In this document: positions 11,817 to 21,478 of the stretch, piece after piece
Numbering within the stretch: the stretch's first letter is position 1
Layout of the letters: the number at the start of each line of letters is the position of its first letter
Source: Azoarcus sp.
GTDB lineage: Bacteria > Pseudomonadota > Gammaproteobacteria > Burkholderiales > Rhodocyclaceae
Assembly: GCA_031285965.1 (NCBI GenBank)
Contig: JAITVD010000031.1
Location: 1-35,330 of the forward strand
Direction: 5' to 3'
Length of the DNA stretch: 35,330 nt
Made by a program: the position numbers and the translations under genes
The notes under the pieces: generated by a model
Seen by the model: only the letters and a program-made list of their open reading frames with translations
Told to the model about the DNA's origin: nothing
The model's database searches: none

Positions 11817-13310
11817 CTAAACGACAAATTCCAGACTATATTGATCTAACTTTTCACTTGCTGTGTACCGTCTATACTCGGTCGCCATACCAAGGTATTT
11901 TGCAATACGCTCCAGCGAAATGCGCTTGAGTAGTTCAGCAGTAATTGGCCGTTTTTCGTCATGAAAAATCATCGACTTAATGAGCTTTTGGCAAGGATCG
12001 GACTGGATCAAAGCGAGAACAAAATCAGCCTCTTCTTCCGACCAGCATGGCAAAAAATAAATGGTGTCATCAAAAACTACTGGTTTTCCCCCAACAGGAG
12101 CTATCTTTAGAAATCGCACATCTTTGTAGAAACCGGAAACTGCAATTTTCCACGGAGCGAATGTGTAGCTCCCTACACCGAAGATTGAAAATCTTGGTTT
12201 CTTCTTATAAATAATGCTTCCCCGTCGATCCAATGCTGTAGCGTGCGATAGCAGATACGCCCAAGTTTTAGGCGCAGCCGACTCAATGAGTGAAGTATCT
12301 TCTCCAATTTCGCGCTGGGTTACGATCATGACACGGTTCGTGCTTGTGCGCCCCTTTGCGACATCAGAACTTTTAAACATAGGAAACAGATAAGTTGGCT
12401 CCAAATCCACAAAATCACCATTTCCATTCAAAATTTCATTTTTTGCAAGGCATGCTAGTTCCATGATCTTCGAGCAGTCATGCTTGATGCCAGAACGCCA
12501 TACATAATTGGTGTTCACACCTGTCAGATCATGAAGGTCGACGTATAAATCCACATCCGCAATAAGCATACCATCATGAAAACCAATGGTTGCTGTTGGA
12601 GCAGGCGCATTCAGAGCCGGGTAAACATCGCAATCCCGCGATGTCCTTCCGATGTTTACTGGTAAAACAAAAAGGCATGCATCGACAGCAGCTCCAAAAT
12701 GACGCATTGCATCGATTTTAACAATTACGGCTCGCCCTACCGGATCACAATGTTTCCATGCCTGCCGGAGAACTTTTCGAGCAACGGAAGTTTTCACCAG
12801 CATAGCGATCCAGCCTGATCGCTCCTTTAACCACGACAATTGCTGAAGGAGCATCCACTCCGATATGTCGAAGTTCGCCTTCCCTGTAATCGCATCTAAC
12901 CCTTGATAACCCTGGAAGTTGCTCTTAGCAGGAAGGTTAGTGCTATTGAGCAGCCCAAGATCGGCGTTAGTCACCCAAGGTGGATTTCCGAGTATCAGCC
13001 ATGACCCATAATAACGATTAAGTATGCGTTGCCAGTCCGTAGTAAAGAAATCCCCTTGCTCAACCTGGGCGGGCGATCTTAGTTGCGCCTCCTTCACATA
13101 ATCAGAGTTGATGTCCACTCCCAGCAAAATATGATTTTGCGGAAATTGACTAGCGGCAGCAACAAGAAAAGCTCCTCGCCCGCAAGTTGGTTCGAGAATC
13201 GCTGAGGCTTTGATCCCAAGCCGTGTGAGGACAGCACAAACTTCTGATGCTAACTCCACTGGGGTTTGGAAATCTCCATATTGCCAAGTATCCCTATTTT
13301 TAGTACCCAT
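11817..13310 (-). CDS. Type II N6-adenine DNA methyltransferase
   Basis: The 497-residue product is an S-adenosylmethionine-dependent DNA methyltransferase. SAM-binding motif I is LEPTCGRGAFLVAA (near residue 40). The acidic residue after the second strand is in LLGVDINSDYV. The catalytic motif IV is LGNPPW (near residue 105), which is the N6-adenine form. The remaining 350 residues probably hold target recognition. It begins four bases after the endonuclease stop (ATG 13310), so the two are a cassette; methylation should protect host DNA from the paired nuclease. GC content is visibly lower than in the flanking ISP fragments, as expected for a horizontally acquired module. Recognition sequence cannot be read from the protein. 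Confidence 0.88.
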   Translation of the reverse strand: MGTKNRDTWQYGDFQTPVELASEVCAVLTRLGIKASAILEPTCGRGAFLVAAASQFPQNHILLGVDINSDYVKEAQLRSPAQVEQGDFFTTDWQRILNRYYGSWLILGNPPWVTNADLGLLNSTNLPAKSNFQGYQGLDAITGKANFDISEWMLLQQLSWLKERSGWIAMLVKTSVARKVLRQAWKHCDPVGRAVIVKIDAMRHFGAAVDACLFVLPVNIGRTSRDCDVYPALNAPAPTATIGFHDGMLIADVDLYVDLHDLTGVNTNYVWRSGIKHDCSKIMELACLAKNEILNGNGDFVDLEPTYLFPMFKSSDVAKGRTSTNRVMIVTQREIGEDTSLIESAAPKTWAYLLSHATALDRRGSIIYKKKPRFSIFGVGSYTFAPWKIAVSGFYKDVRFLKIAPVGGKPVVFDDTIYFLPCWSEEEADFVLALIQSDPCQKLIKSMIFHDEKRPITAELLKRISLERIAKYLGMATEYRRYTASEKLDQYSLEFVV

Positions 13311-13314
13311 AGTA

Positions 13315-13971
13315 CTATCGAACCCGCTCTATTCCAAGAATATATCCCGCTTGGCTTATCACGCGGCTGTACTGCAATCGCCACTGAAGCGCATTAGAGA
13401 TTGTGAGATAACCCTGCAATGGAGGGTCTTTGAGCACCACCTCGGCAATGCTGCGAACTTCAATCTCATCAACCGGAAGGTTCTTGTCTTGCAAAAAAGC
13501 AGCAATATCGTCTTCATTGCCATCATTCCCAATTATCTGGAGCAAGCCGCTTGTCATTTGATAATCAGCAGTGCGGCTTTTATCCACAAAGATGGTATGC
13601 ACCATATTGAGACAACCTGTGCGGGTAGCAGGATTATCAGTCTTTTCATATACAAATACGATTAGATGGTATCCAAGTCCATAGATTTTCTGGCGAGCAG
13701 ATTTGAATGGGCATGAAGATTGTGGCTGCCTCGCACTCGTCACTTTAATATCGACATTCAGGCTCGGAATATCGATACCTGACGCTGAATTTCCAGCGTC
13801 AAATGAATAACGTTCCATGAGGTAAGAAACAAATTTGTGTTCAAAATAAGTACCGACAGCTTTACCGTCTGTCACGCCGAAAAGATTTGGCTCGTCGTGC
13901 TTGCTTTCAATCTTAGCGAAGGATGCTGCCTCCGATCGTAAAATCTCCAGCGTAAGTAACATCTTATCCAA
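13315..13971 (-). CDS. Type II restriction endonuclease (PD-(D/E)xK-like)
   Basis: The 218-residue product carries a PD-(D/E)xK-like core: GIDIPSLNVDIKVTSARQPQ (about residues 64-83). The acidic residue in the GIDIP stretch and the DIK triad a few residues later form the probable metal and catalytic site. After it comes KIYGLGYHLIVFVYEKTDNP. The start is TTG 13971: AAGGA sits six bases upstream, while the nearby ATG (codon 4) is poorly spaced. The methyltransferase follows after four bases. The gene lies between two halves of a broken type ISP enzyme and has lower GC than they do. The restriction role rests on the fold pattern and pairing; I cannot name the cut site. Confidence 0.8.
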   Translation of the reverse strand: MDKMLLTLEILRSEAASFAKIESKHDEPNLFGVTDGKAVGTYFEHKFVSYLMERYSFDAGNSASGIDIPSLNVDIKVTSARQPQSSCPFKSARQKIYGLGYHLIVFVYEKTDNPATRTGCLNMVHTIFVDKSRTADYQMTSGLLQIIGNDGNEDDIAAFLQDKNLPVDEIEVRSIAEVVLKDPPLQGYLTISNALQWRLQYSRVISQAGYILGIERVR

Positions 13972-13987
13972 CTCAGTTCCTTTTTGT

Positions 13988-15028
13988 TCAAAGAGAAATA
14001 TATTTTATCAAAGTAGGATACCTTGCGGAATCTGTCCCTAACGTCTTATTCAGAAACTTCGCCCTTCGAAGCCTCTGCCGATCAGTGTAACAGGCAAGCT
14101 CTGATCCTTGGCGGTTTCGAGCAGATGATGCGTCGCCGTCGCGCCGAAGCAAAAATGCCTTCGCCAGCTTTTCGGCGTTAGTTGTTGCCGGATATTGCAG
14201 GTCGTGCATCTGCAAGGCGAAATCGTCGCCGTCCGCGCCGCGCTTGCCTACTTGGCTGTCGGAACAGACCGCGTAGCAGCGCAGAGGCGTTTCCGCTTCC
14301 TGCGTCCATTCCGTGAGCGTCTGCGACATGAGGTTCAGGGAAGGCACCAGAAACAGCACGTTGCCCGCCGAAGCCACCATTTTTTCGGCCAGCCGCAGCG
14401 TGGTAAAGGTTTTGCCCGTGCCGCAGGCCATGATGAGCTTGCCCCGCTCGGCAGATTCCAGCCCGCGCAGCACATCGTCAATGGCCTTTTGCTGATAGGG
14501 ACGTAAGGTTTTGACGGCTTTGAGCGGAACCGCCTCGCCCGCCGCACGCACATCGAGGCGCGGCCAGTCGATGCGGCTCTGTTCCATGTCAAAGCTCGAA
14601 ACCAGCGTAACGGGCGGGTTCTGGTTCTTGACGGCTTCGCGCAGAGGGGTCGTCGCCTTGGTCGCGGTCAGGAAAATCAGGCGATGCGAAAAGTGTTTCT
14701 TGCCGGACGCGACAAAGAAGGTGGCAAGGTCATTCAACGTCAGGCAAGCGTCGTCGGCATAGAACTTGGCCTGAATCGCGTGCAGTTCGCCCGTTGCCGT
14801 CTCGGCCACAAGGTCGATGCCCGCGTCCGCGCCGGGGTCGGCGTTGCCGCGCCGCATCCATTCCCGCCGCCACGCCTCCCACAGCCAGACCTTGCCGCCG
14901 TAGAGACCCGCGTAATAAGGCTCATGGGTCAGGTAAATCTGAACCAGACGCTCAAAATAAGCGCCTTTCTCGCGCTCGCTTTGCGCGTGGTTTCGCAGGG
15001 TTTCAAGCAGGTGGGTGAAGGCGTTCAA
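13988..15028 (-). pseudogene. Truncated type ISP restriction enzyme, N-terminal nuclease and helicase start
   Basis: The fragment begins at TTG 15028 (AAGG about ten bases upstream) with NAFTHLLETLRNHAQ and EKGAYFERLVQIYL, the usual ISP N-terminus. An Mrr-like nuclease domain follows, with catalytic-type residues in GADAGIDLV and AIQAKFY. Next are the helicase Q-like region TLRPYQQKAIDDVL and Walker A MACGTGKTFTTLRL. ISP-like sequence ends near AEKLAKAF, about 14150, before any DEAD/DEAH box. About 50 unrelated codons lead to a stop at 13988. The frame stays open upstream to 15226, but that part looks non-coding. Together with 9875-11715 this is what remains of an ISP gene whose middle was replaced by a type II cassette. 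Helicase and methylase activities must be lost. Confidence 0.8.
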
Positions 15029-15278
15029 TGGTTTCGTCCCTTGATTTCCGTGCTGACAATTTTTGTGAAACGCGGCATTTTTTCTCTCTTTGAGCCGCAT
15101 CGGGCGTGGGCGTGATTGTACGCTCGCGCCCAGCAAGAATCGCCAGCAAAGCAAGCCTTGCGTTCGCCCCGCAGAAGAGCTTGGCATCAGGCAAGGCGCT
15201 GCCTGCCGCTGGCCGGATTTAGGCAACGCGCAGGGTGACTCGGCGATTTTTTGCGGCGAAAAAAAGCCGCCCCAGAAT

Positions 15279-18200
15279 TCAGAAATAAGCCAGTTCGCCC
15301 AGCAGCAATTTCACGCTTTTCTCGAAAGCGGGGTGCGTAGCTTTGACTGTGACGAGGTCGCCCGCTTTGGAGGCCATTTCGAGCGCCTCTGCCGCTTTGC
15401 CTACTTTTTCCGCAAAAATGGCATAGCTCGAACCTTTGATGCCATGCACAGTAATGGCGTAATCCTGAAGGTTTTCCGCTTCAAGGTATTTCTTTAGATT
15501 AGCTAAAAGAGGCCAAGTGTTCGCGGCATAAGAATGCAGCACGTTCATCAAAACGGCTTCGTCGCCGCTGAAACGTTCCAGCGCCTTTTGCAAATCAATG
15601 CCATTCACGGAAATGGCATCAAAGATGCTTCCTCCGTTTTCGGCGTTGCTGCCTCCCATTTCCGGCGCTTTTTCCTCGGTATTCAAAAGCCTTTTTTCAA
15701 GCGGCTTGTCTCTCACCCATTGGCGAAGGACGGAATCCAGCTTCATGGTGTCTATCGGTTTCGATATGAAATCCTGAAAACCGTGGCACAGGAACATTTC
15801 CTCGTTTCCGATAATGGCATTGGCCGTCAGCGCGATAATTGGGATATTCCGGGCGTAGTCCGTCCCGATGCCCTCCCGGATGATTTTTGCGGCCTCGACG
15901 CCGTCCATGCCGGGCATCATGTGGTCCATAAATACGGCGCTATAGCGCGGATTTTCCGCCCGCACCATTTCAATAGCCTGCGAGCCGCTGAGCGCACAAT
16001 CCACCTTGATGCCATACGGCTTCAGCATTCCTTTCACTACGTCAAGATTGATTGCAATATCATCCACGACGAGCACACTGGCATAGGACATATCCGCCCG
16101 CGACAGCCGCGTGTCCTTGCTGCGCTTGGAAAGCGTGTAGCGCAAGCCCATTAGGTTATCGGCCACCGTTTTTCCGATGGGCGTATTGTTCACAAATTTC
16201 TGGCGCAGGCGCACATGGAATATCGAGCCTGTTCCGTATTCGCTCTCCGCTGAAATCGTGCCGTCCATCATCTCCACAAGCCGTTTGCTGATGGCCAGCC
16301 CCAAGCCGGTTCCCTCAACCTTGCGGTTTGTTTTGGTGTCGACCTGATTATATTCCGTGAAGAGTTTTTGCACGCCTTCCGGGTTCATTCCTATTCCCGT
16401 GTCCTGAATGCTGGAGACCAGCCAAACGCTGCTGCTATCCCGCTCGAATGTGACCCGCCACGTTACCGTGCCAGCATGGGTATATTTGAATGCGTTGGAA
16501 AGCAGATTATTGAAAATCTGCTTGACGCGAAGGTCATCGCCGTAAAGCAAACTTGGCAAATTTTCATCCACGAACAATTTGAACGTAATAGGCTTTTCCC
16601 CAATGCGCACGATGTTCAACGCCACCACGTCATTAATGAGGCTGGGCGTGTCGTATTGGACGGGATAGGTTTCCAGTTTCCCGGATTCGATTTTCGATAT
16701 ATCCAAAATGTCGTTGACGATGCTCAGAATTGTTGCGCCCGCGCTATAGATATTTTCAAGGTTCGATTCCGCCTCGTGGCTCAGATTCCCTTCGCCTAAC
16801 GTCAATTCGCTCAGCCCAATGACGGCGTTCAGCGGCGTCCGTATTTCGTGGCTCATATGGGCGAGGAAACTGCTTTTCGCGCTATTGGCCCGCTTCGCGT
16901 CCGCCAGCGCGATTTCCAGTTTGGCGGACGTGTCCCGAAGGCCGAGCATATATTCGTTTCGCATCAAGGCGCTAGCGATGAGCAGGCTGCCGGAATGAAC
17001 AATGGATTCGTTCTCGGTATACATCTGCTCGCTGTGGCAGTTGTCAAAGCCGACAAAGCCCCAGAATTCGTTGCCCTTGAATACCGGAACAATCATGAGC
17101 GCCAAGATGCCCTGCGCGGCGTAGTGCGAGCGGTCGGAATCCGGCAGGTCGCGGACAAGGCAATGGATGCTCTCTTTGCCCAGCAAGGTCTTTAAGACAT
17201 GGGGGGCGCGTTCGTCATAACAAATACGGTTCGCGGTATCCGCGTCCGTGTGAGGGCGGGCATTCTTAAGCCATTCGTGCAGCCTGATGGCGTAGAACTT
17301 TCCGTCCTGCTCGCAAGCCCCGAAGATGTGCATCCGGTCTGCCTCGATGGCCTGCGCCATCATGCCCATGCAGCGATGCAGCGTTTTCACGAAATCATCC
17401 GTTTCGGAACGGAGCAAAATATCAATTGACTGATTCACGGTTTGCAGCAAAGCGTCCCGGTGCTCAATTTCGGCCATCATTTTTTTCTGTTCGCGCAAAT
17501 CCCGCACATAGCCCGCGACGGCGTAATCATCCCCATATGGAAGACGGACAAGGGTGACTTCCGACGGAATCCGCGTGCCGTCCGACTTTTGGTGCATCCA
17601 CTCGAATTGGCCGTAACCTTCTTCAAAAACCTGCCGGATAACTCTGGGTGCCTTTTCTTTCGATAAGCTGCCATCTGGTTGATATTCAGGCTGCAAATCA
17701 AAGAAACGCTCTAAATATTCCTTTTGTGTTTTCACGCCGAAAAGCTGGATAGTCGTATCGTTCGTCTCGATATTATTCAGGTTCCTGTCCCACAGATTAA
17801 AGCCGAGAGGGGTCGCGTTTATCAGAAGCCGGATGCGCTTATGCGCCTCGCGCACACTGGCCGCTTGGGCGCCGCGCTCCACCGCAGTCGCCATCATCAG
17901 CGCCGCAGAGCACAGGATGTTGACCTCGTCTTCCAAAAAATGGCGTTCCCGGCGGCAATCATTAAAGCAAAAGAAACCCCAAAAACAGTCATTGATAAAC
18001 AAAGGGCTTATTACAATAGATTTAATGCTATACGGCTCAAACAAATTCTGCTCTACGGGCGAAAGCGCGGAAAAAGAACTGTTGATGGATTCGCCTCGCA
18101 GAAATTTTTCTTTCCACCCTGGCATAGCGTTATATGGAAATCTCATTCCCACCGAAACGGGTGTCAAATTTTTACTAAAATCGCTCTTCCATTCATAATT

Positions 18201-20243
18201 GAGAACAAAGAAAAGGGTATCGTCCACCATTTCGTTTCGCCAGAGTTGAACCCGATCAACGTCGATACTTTGCCCCAGCCGCTTCATGCTTTCTTCAAGG
18301 ACATTCTCAATATTCTCGTCATCCGTCGTATTGAGAAGAATAGACGCAGCGACATTGACCGTTCTAAGCAAATTGTCCCGATATTCTATTTCGGACATCA
18401 TTTTTTTCTGTTCGCGTAAATCGCGTGAATAAGACGCAACGACATAATCGTCGCCATATGGAACGCGAACCATCGTATTTTCTGCTGGAATCGGTGTACC
18501 ATCCAGCAATTGATACATCCATTCATAAACACTCGCGCCTTTTTCAAACGCTTCTGTCACCGTCTGCCTTATTTTATCGCGTGTCAATTGTTTATTAGCC
18601 TGATATTCTGGAGAAAGCTCATAATACCGACTCAGATATTCCTGCTTATTTTTCAATCCAAACAGCTTTACCGCCGCTTCATTGCATTCAAGCAGTTCAA
18701 AATTCCGGTTCCAAAGTCGGCAGGCCAGCGGGGTACTGTCCAGCAAAAGTTTCGCGTATTCGTCGGCTTCGCGTATTTTTTTTGCTTCTTCATTTCGTAT
18801 CACCACATTGGCCAGCATAAAGCTGGCGGAGCGCAGCATATCGACTTCACGTGTGGAAAAAAAATTCTCATTCTTGAGATTCTCAAAAAGCGTAAATCCC
18901 CAGAAATCATCGTCGCTCAATATCGGAACGGCCAATACCGTTACGCAGCCAAACTGTTTCAGAGTTTCGACTTCCGACATTTGGCTTATCGGGCCATTGA
19001 TACATTCGCCCGATGCCAATATCTTTTCCCAGCTCGGCACGAGCTTTGCGTAAGCGATGTCAGAGAGCAATTTCAAGGGGGGCGTAGTACCATTGGATTT
19101 TTTATTCCACCGATATATTTGCGACAAATACATGCCGTCCGGTTTCTCGTGATTGCGGAACACCGACATCTTGTCAAAGTCCGTAATGCAGGAAATAAGG
19201 CTGACGCCCTCCGTCATCGCCTCCTCAAACGCTTCATCTTTTCGGGAAAGAATCACAGTCGCGGCGCGGTTCAGAATGCTGAGCATTTTCTCGCGCTCCC
19301 GAAGCGACTCTTGCGTCTTTTTTATTTCAGTAATATCAATACCTTGCTGCAAATGTACCTTGCGGTCGCCTGGCCAGTTGATGACGCGGTCGATTTTGTA
19401 CAGGCTGTTGCCCGAAATCGGGTTTTCCTCTTCCCAAGCGACAGCTTTTTCTGGATGCGCACGCAATTCATCCTTTTTGCACCACGAACATCTGCCCGTT
19501 TGGTCAAGCTGGATGTGCTGCCAACACTTATCGCCTCTGGTATTTTCACCCAACCTGTAATCAGCAATCATTTTTTTATTGACGAACAATATCTCGTCCG
19601 TTTCAAGGTCGGTCGTATAGATATAGCTATCCATCGTGTTCAAAATATTTTCCAGCATTTCCTGCTGCTGTACTCTATCGGTAATATCTTCGAGCGCCCC
19701 GGCCACTTTTATCGGTGTACCCGCTTCGTCTCTCATGGTTGAGCCAACCGCTCGAAAATAACGATATTCCCCGCATTTTGTCATGAGCCGATATTCAAGG
19801 TTGAACGGCGTTTTTCCGGTAACGTCTTTTATATGCGCCGCAAAAGCGTCGAGCACTCTGTCTTTATCTTCGGGGTGCAGTCGATTTGACCAGCTTGACA
19901 GTAAATCGGGAAAGTCGTTTGCGTCGGAAAATCCGAGCATATGCCGAAGTTCCTGCGACCAGTTAAATTTGTTATTTGAGTTGAGCGGGTCATCAAATAC
20001 AACGTTCATATCCCAATGCGCAATACCCAACACCTCATTTGTAAGCCGATATTTAATCCAATCATTTTCGACCGCCGCTTTACAATTTTTCAGCGCCTGC
20101 TCAACGAAATGAACAAATTCTTTTTCTTCCGGCAACAATTTTTCAAAATCAATGTCAATATTGAAATCACTCGTTTTGCCGGAAACAGCAAGCTGTTTAA
20201 GCGCATTTAGCAATTTTTTGTTATTTCCAATTTCCGACATCAT
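15279..20243 (-). CDS. Large soluble hybrid histidine kinase (PAS/GAF sensors, HisKA, HATPase, REC, HPt)
   Basis: A 1654-residue multi-sensor kinase with all parts of an internal phosphorelay. Residues 60-190 are a PAS domain with its PAC tail; 195-310 are a second PAS with Cys240, Cys252 and Cys255. GAF-like domains cover about 320-485, 625-790 and 930-1095. PAS domains at 490-615 and 800-920 lie between them. HisKA has His1132 in SHEIRTPLNA. The ATPase has NNLLSNAFKYT, DTGIG and GTGLGL. REC has DD1394-1395, phospho-acceptor Asp1440 in VFMDHMMPG and Lys1495. HPt has His1600 in HGIKGSS. No membrane helix is visible, so it should sense something in the cytoplasm. The PAS-GAF block (490-790) is repeated at 800-1095. 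ATG 20243 follows GGGAGAGC. No response regulator lies nearby. Confidence 0.95.
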   Translation of the reverse strand: MMSEIGNNKKLLNALKQLAVSGKTSDFNIDIDFEKLLPEEKEFVHFVEQALKNCKAAVENDWIKYRLTNEVLGIAHWDMNVVFDDPLNSNNKFNWSQELRHMLGFSDANDFPDLLSSWSNRLHPEDKDRVLDAFAAHIKDVTGKTPFNLEYRLMTKCGEYRYFRAVGSTMRDEAGTPIKVAGALEDITDRVQQQEMLENILNTMDSYIYTTDLETDEILFVNKKMIADYRLGENTRGDKCWQHIQLDQTGRCSWCKKDELRAHPEKAVAWEEENPISGNSLYKIDRVINWPGDRKVHLQQGIDITEIKKTQESLREREKMLSILNRAATVILSRKDEAFEEAMTEGVSLISCITDFDKMSVFRNHEKPDGMYLSQIYRWNKKSNGTTPPLKLLSDIAYAKLVPSWEKILASGECINGPISQMSEVETLKQFGCVTVLAVPILSDDDFWGFTLFENLKNENFFSTREVDMLRSASFMLANVVIRNEEAKKIREADEYAKLLLDSTPLACRLWNRNFELLECNEAAVKLFGLKNKQEYLSRYYELSPEYQANKQLTRDKIRQTVTEAFEKGASVYEWMYQLLDGTPIPAENTMVRVPYGDDYVVASYSRDLREQKKMMSEIEYRDNLLRTVNVAASILLNTTDDENIENVLEESMKRLGQSIDVDRVQLWRNEMVDDTLFFVLNYEWKSDFSKNLTPVSVGMRFPYNAMPGWKEKFLRGESINSSFSALSPVEQNLFEPYSIKSIVISPLFINDCFWGFFCFNDCRRERHFLEDEVNILCSAALMMATAVERGAQAASVREAHKRIRLLINATPLGFNLWDRNLNNIETNDTTIQLFGVKTQKEYLERFFDLQPEYQPDGSLSKEKAPRVIRQVFEEGYGQFEWMHQKSDGTRIPSEVTLVRLPYGDDYAVAGYVRDLREQKKMMAEIEHRDALLQTVNQSIDILLRSETDDFVKTLHRCMGMMAQAIEADRMHIFGACEQDGKFYAIRLHEWLKNARPHTDADTANRICYDERAPHVLKTLLGKESIHCLVRDLPDSDRSHYAAQGILALMIVPVFKGNEFWGFVGFDNCHSEQMYTENESIVHSGSLLIASALMRNEYMLGLRDTSAKLEIALADAKRANSAKSSFLAHMSHEIRTPLNAVIGLSELTLGEGNLSHEAESNLENIYSAGATILSIVNDILDISKIESGKLETYPVQYDTPSLINDVVALNIVRIGEKPITFKLFVDENLPSLLYGDDLRVKQIFNNLLSNAFKYTHAGTVTWRVTFERDSSSVWLVSSIQDTGIGMNPEGVQKLFTEYNQVDTKTNRKVEGTGLGLAISKRLVEMMDGTISAESEYGTGSIFHVRLRQKFVNNTPIGKTVADNLMGLRYTLSKRSKDTRLSRADMSYASVLVVDDIAINLDVVKGMLKPYGIKVDCALSGSQAIEMVRAENPRYSAVFMDHMMPGMDGVEAAKIIREGIGTDYARNIPIIALTANAIIGNEEMFLCHGFQDFISKPIDTMKLDSVLRQWVRDKPLEKRLLNTEEKAPEMGGSNAENGGSIFDAISVNGIDLQKALERFSGDEAVLMNVLHSYAANTWPLLANLKKYLEAENLQDYAITVHGIKGSSYAIFAEKVGKAAEALEMASKAGDLVTVKATHPAFEKSVKLLLGELAYF

Positions 20244-20353
20244 ATTGCTCTCCCAATAATGAGCCTTTTGTTTACGGCTTGCCCCATATCCTTTGAAAAA
20301 CAGTCCGCCTCCCAGAGCAATTCCGAGTCATTGTGTGCCGATACCCCTCTCTG

Positions 20354-20359
20354 ATTATA
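20354..20359 (-). promoter_or_regulatory. Possible -10 element for the hybrid kinase
   Basis: A perfect TATAAT reads on the minus strand 111 bases before the kinase start. I find no good -35 at 16-18 bases, so this is weak. Confidence 0.3.
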
Positions 20360-20473
20360 TAGTTTCTAGCGGATATTGGTTCGACATCATCGGGACAATT
20401 TGCGCAGAAATCACGTTTTTTTGTCCAAACGGCATTTCTAGGGCAAGAGAATTTTGGCTGCCCTTTCTAAAAA

Positions 20474-20512
20474 GGTACGCGGATTGCTCATCATGGTACG
20501 CGAAGTGCTCAT
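20474..20512. repeat. Two 18-bp direct repeats at 21-bp spacing
   Basis: GGTACGCGGATTGCTCAT (20474-20491) and GGTACGCGAAGTGCTCAT (20495-20512) match at 15 of 18 positions and start exactly 21 bases apart, two helical turns. They lie in the 457-base gap (20244-20700) between the divergent kinase and uracil-DNA glycosylase genes. The spacing suits a transcription factor bound twice on one face of DNA. I saw nothing else in this gap beyond the possible -10 element. Confidence 0.45.
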
Positions 20513-20700
20513 ATTCTCTCGGATGCTTGCTTCAAACCTTCGTCTGAATGAATCGGCAATTCATTTTTTCAAGCTCAATTTTCGATTTCGGCATGAAACG
20601 CGGCAGATTTTTCAGTACCCGCTTTGAAGCAGTGGCTCCCAAGCGCCCGAAGCCTTTAGAATCCTTTTCTTCCATTTTTCGCGTTCTTTCCGTGACCGCC

Positions 20701-21423
20701 ATGACCGCTGAAGCCTTGATTGCCGCTGCCCGCAGCTTGTCCGCCACGCTGGGGGAGATGCGTTTCGCGCCGCCGGTGACGCATGTGTACAACCCGCTCG
20801 ATTACGCTTGGGCGGTGCATGAGCGTTATCTGCGCCGCTATGGGAACAGCGCCAAGCGGGTGGTTTTTTTGGGAATGAATCCGGGGCCTTTTGGCATGGC
20901 GCAGACGGGCGTGCCGTTTGGCGAGGTGGCCGCCGCGCGCGACTGGCTGCGGCTTGAAGGCGCAGTTGGGCAGCCGCCGCGCCCCAACCCCAAACGCCCC
21001 GTCGAGGGCTTTGCCTGCGCACGCTCGGAAGTCAGCGGGCGGCGCTTGTGGGGGTTGTTCCAAGCGCGGTTCGAATCGGCGGAAGCATTTTTTGCGGCGC
21101 ATTTCGTTGCCAATTACTGCCCGCTCGCTTTTTTCGATGAAGGGCGCAACCTCACGCCGGACAAGCTCCCCGCAGCGGAGCAAGCGCCTTTGCTGGCGGC
21201 TTGCGACGCGCATTTGCGCACTTTGGTGGCGGCGCTCGCGCCGGAGTGGCTCATCGGCGTCGGCGGGTGGGCAGAAGCGCGGGCGCGGGCGGCGCTGGGC
21301 GCATCGACGGGCATTCGTGTCGGTCGCATCCTGCACCCCAGCCCCGCCAGCCCCGCCGCCAACCGTGGCTGGGCCGAGGCGGCCAGCCGCCAGCTTGCTG
21401 AACTGGGCATTTGGGCTGCCTGA
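20701..21423 (+). CDS. SMUG1-type uracil-DNA glycosylase
   Basis: The enzyme removes uracil and oxidised pyrimidines from DNA in base excision repair. The 240-residue product has both SMUG1 signatures. Motif 1 is LGMNPGPFGMAQTGVPFGE (the Asn is the catalytic-site residue of the family), followed by VAAARDWL. Motif 2 is HPSPASPAANRGW near the C-terminus, including the His of the DNA-intercalating loop. The length fits bacterial SMUG1 (animal forms about 270). I chose ATG 20701 because homology starts right after it; the frame stays open to 20548 but the extra sequence looks non-coding. The carbonic anhydrase gene follows after 55 bases on the same strand and may be co-transcribed. Confidence 0.93.
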   Translation: MTAEALIAAARSLSATLGEMRFAPPVTHVYNPLDYAWAVHERYLRRYGNSAKRVVFLGMNPGPFGMAQTGVPFGEVAAARDWLRLEGAVGQPPRPNPKRPVEGFACARSEVSGRRLWGLFQARFESAEAFFAAHFVANYCPLAFFDEGRNLTPDKLPAAEQAPLLAACDAHLRTLVAALAPEWLIGVGGWAEARARAALGASTGIRVGRILHPSPASPAANRGWAEAASRQLAELGIWAA

Positions 21424-21478
21424 GCGGAATAGGCGATAATCGCGCCCATTCCGGCTCGCGCCGTGATTTGGAGAACAT

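Noticed and set aside
15253..15270. GCGGC / GCCGC hairpin with an A/T loop downstream of the kinase gene
   Set aside because: No U-run follows on the strand that would need it, so I do not call it a terminator.
20293..20547. 84-codon plus-strand frame between kinase and glycosylase genes
   Set aside because: No ribosome site, no motif, and it spans the direct repeats; more likely intergenic.
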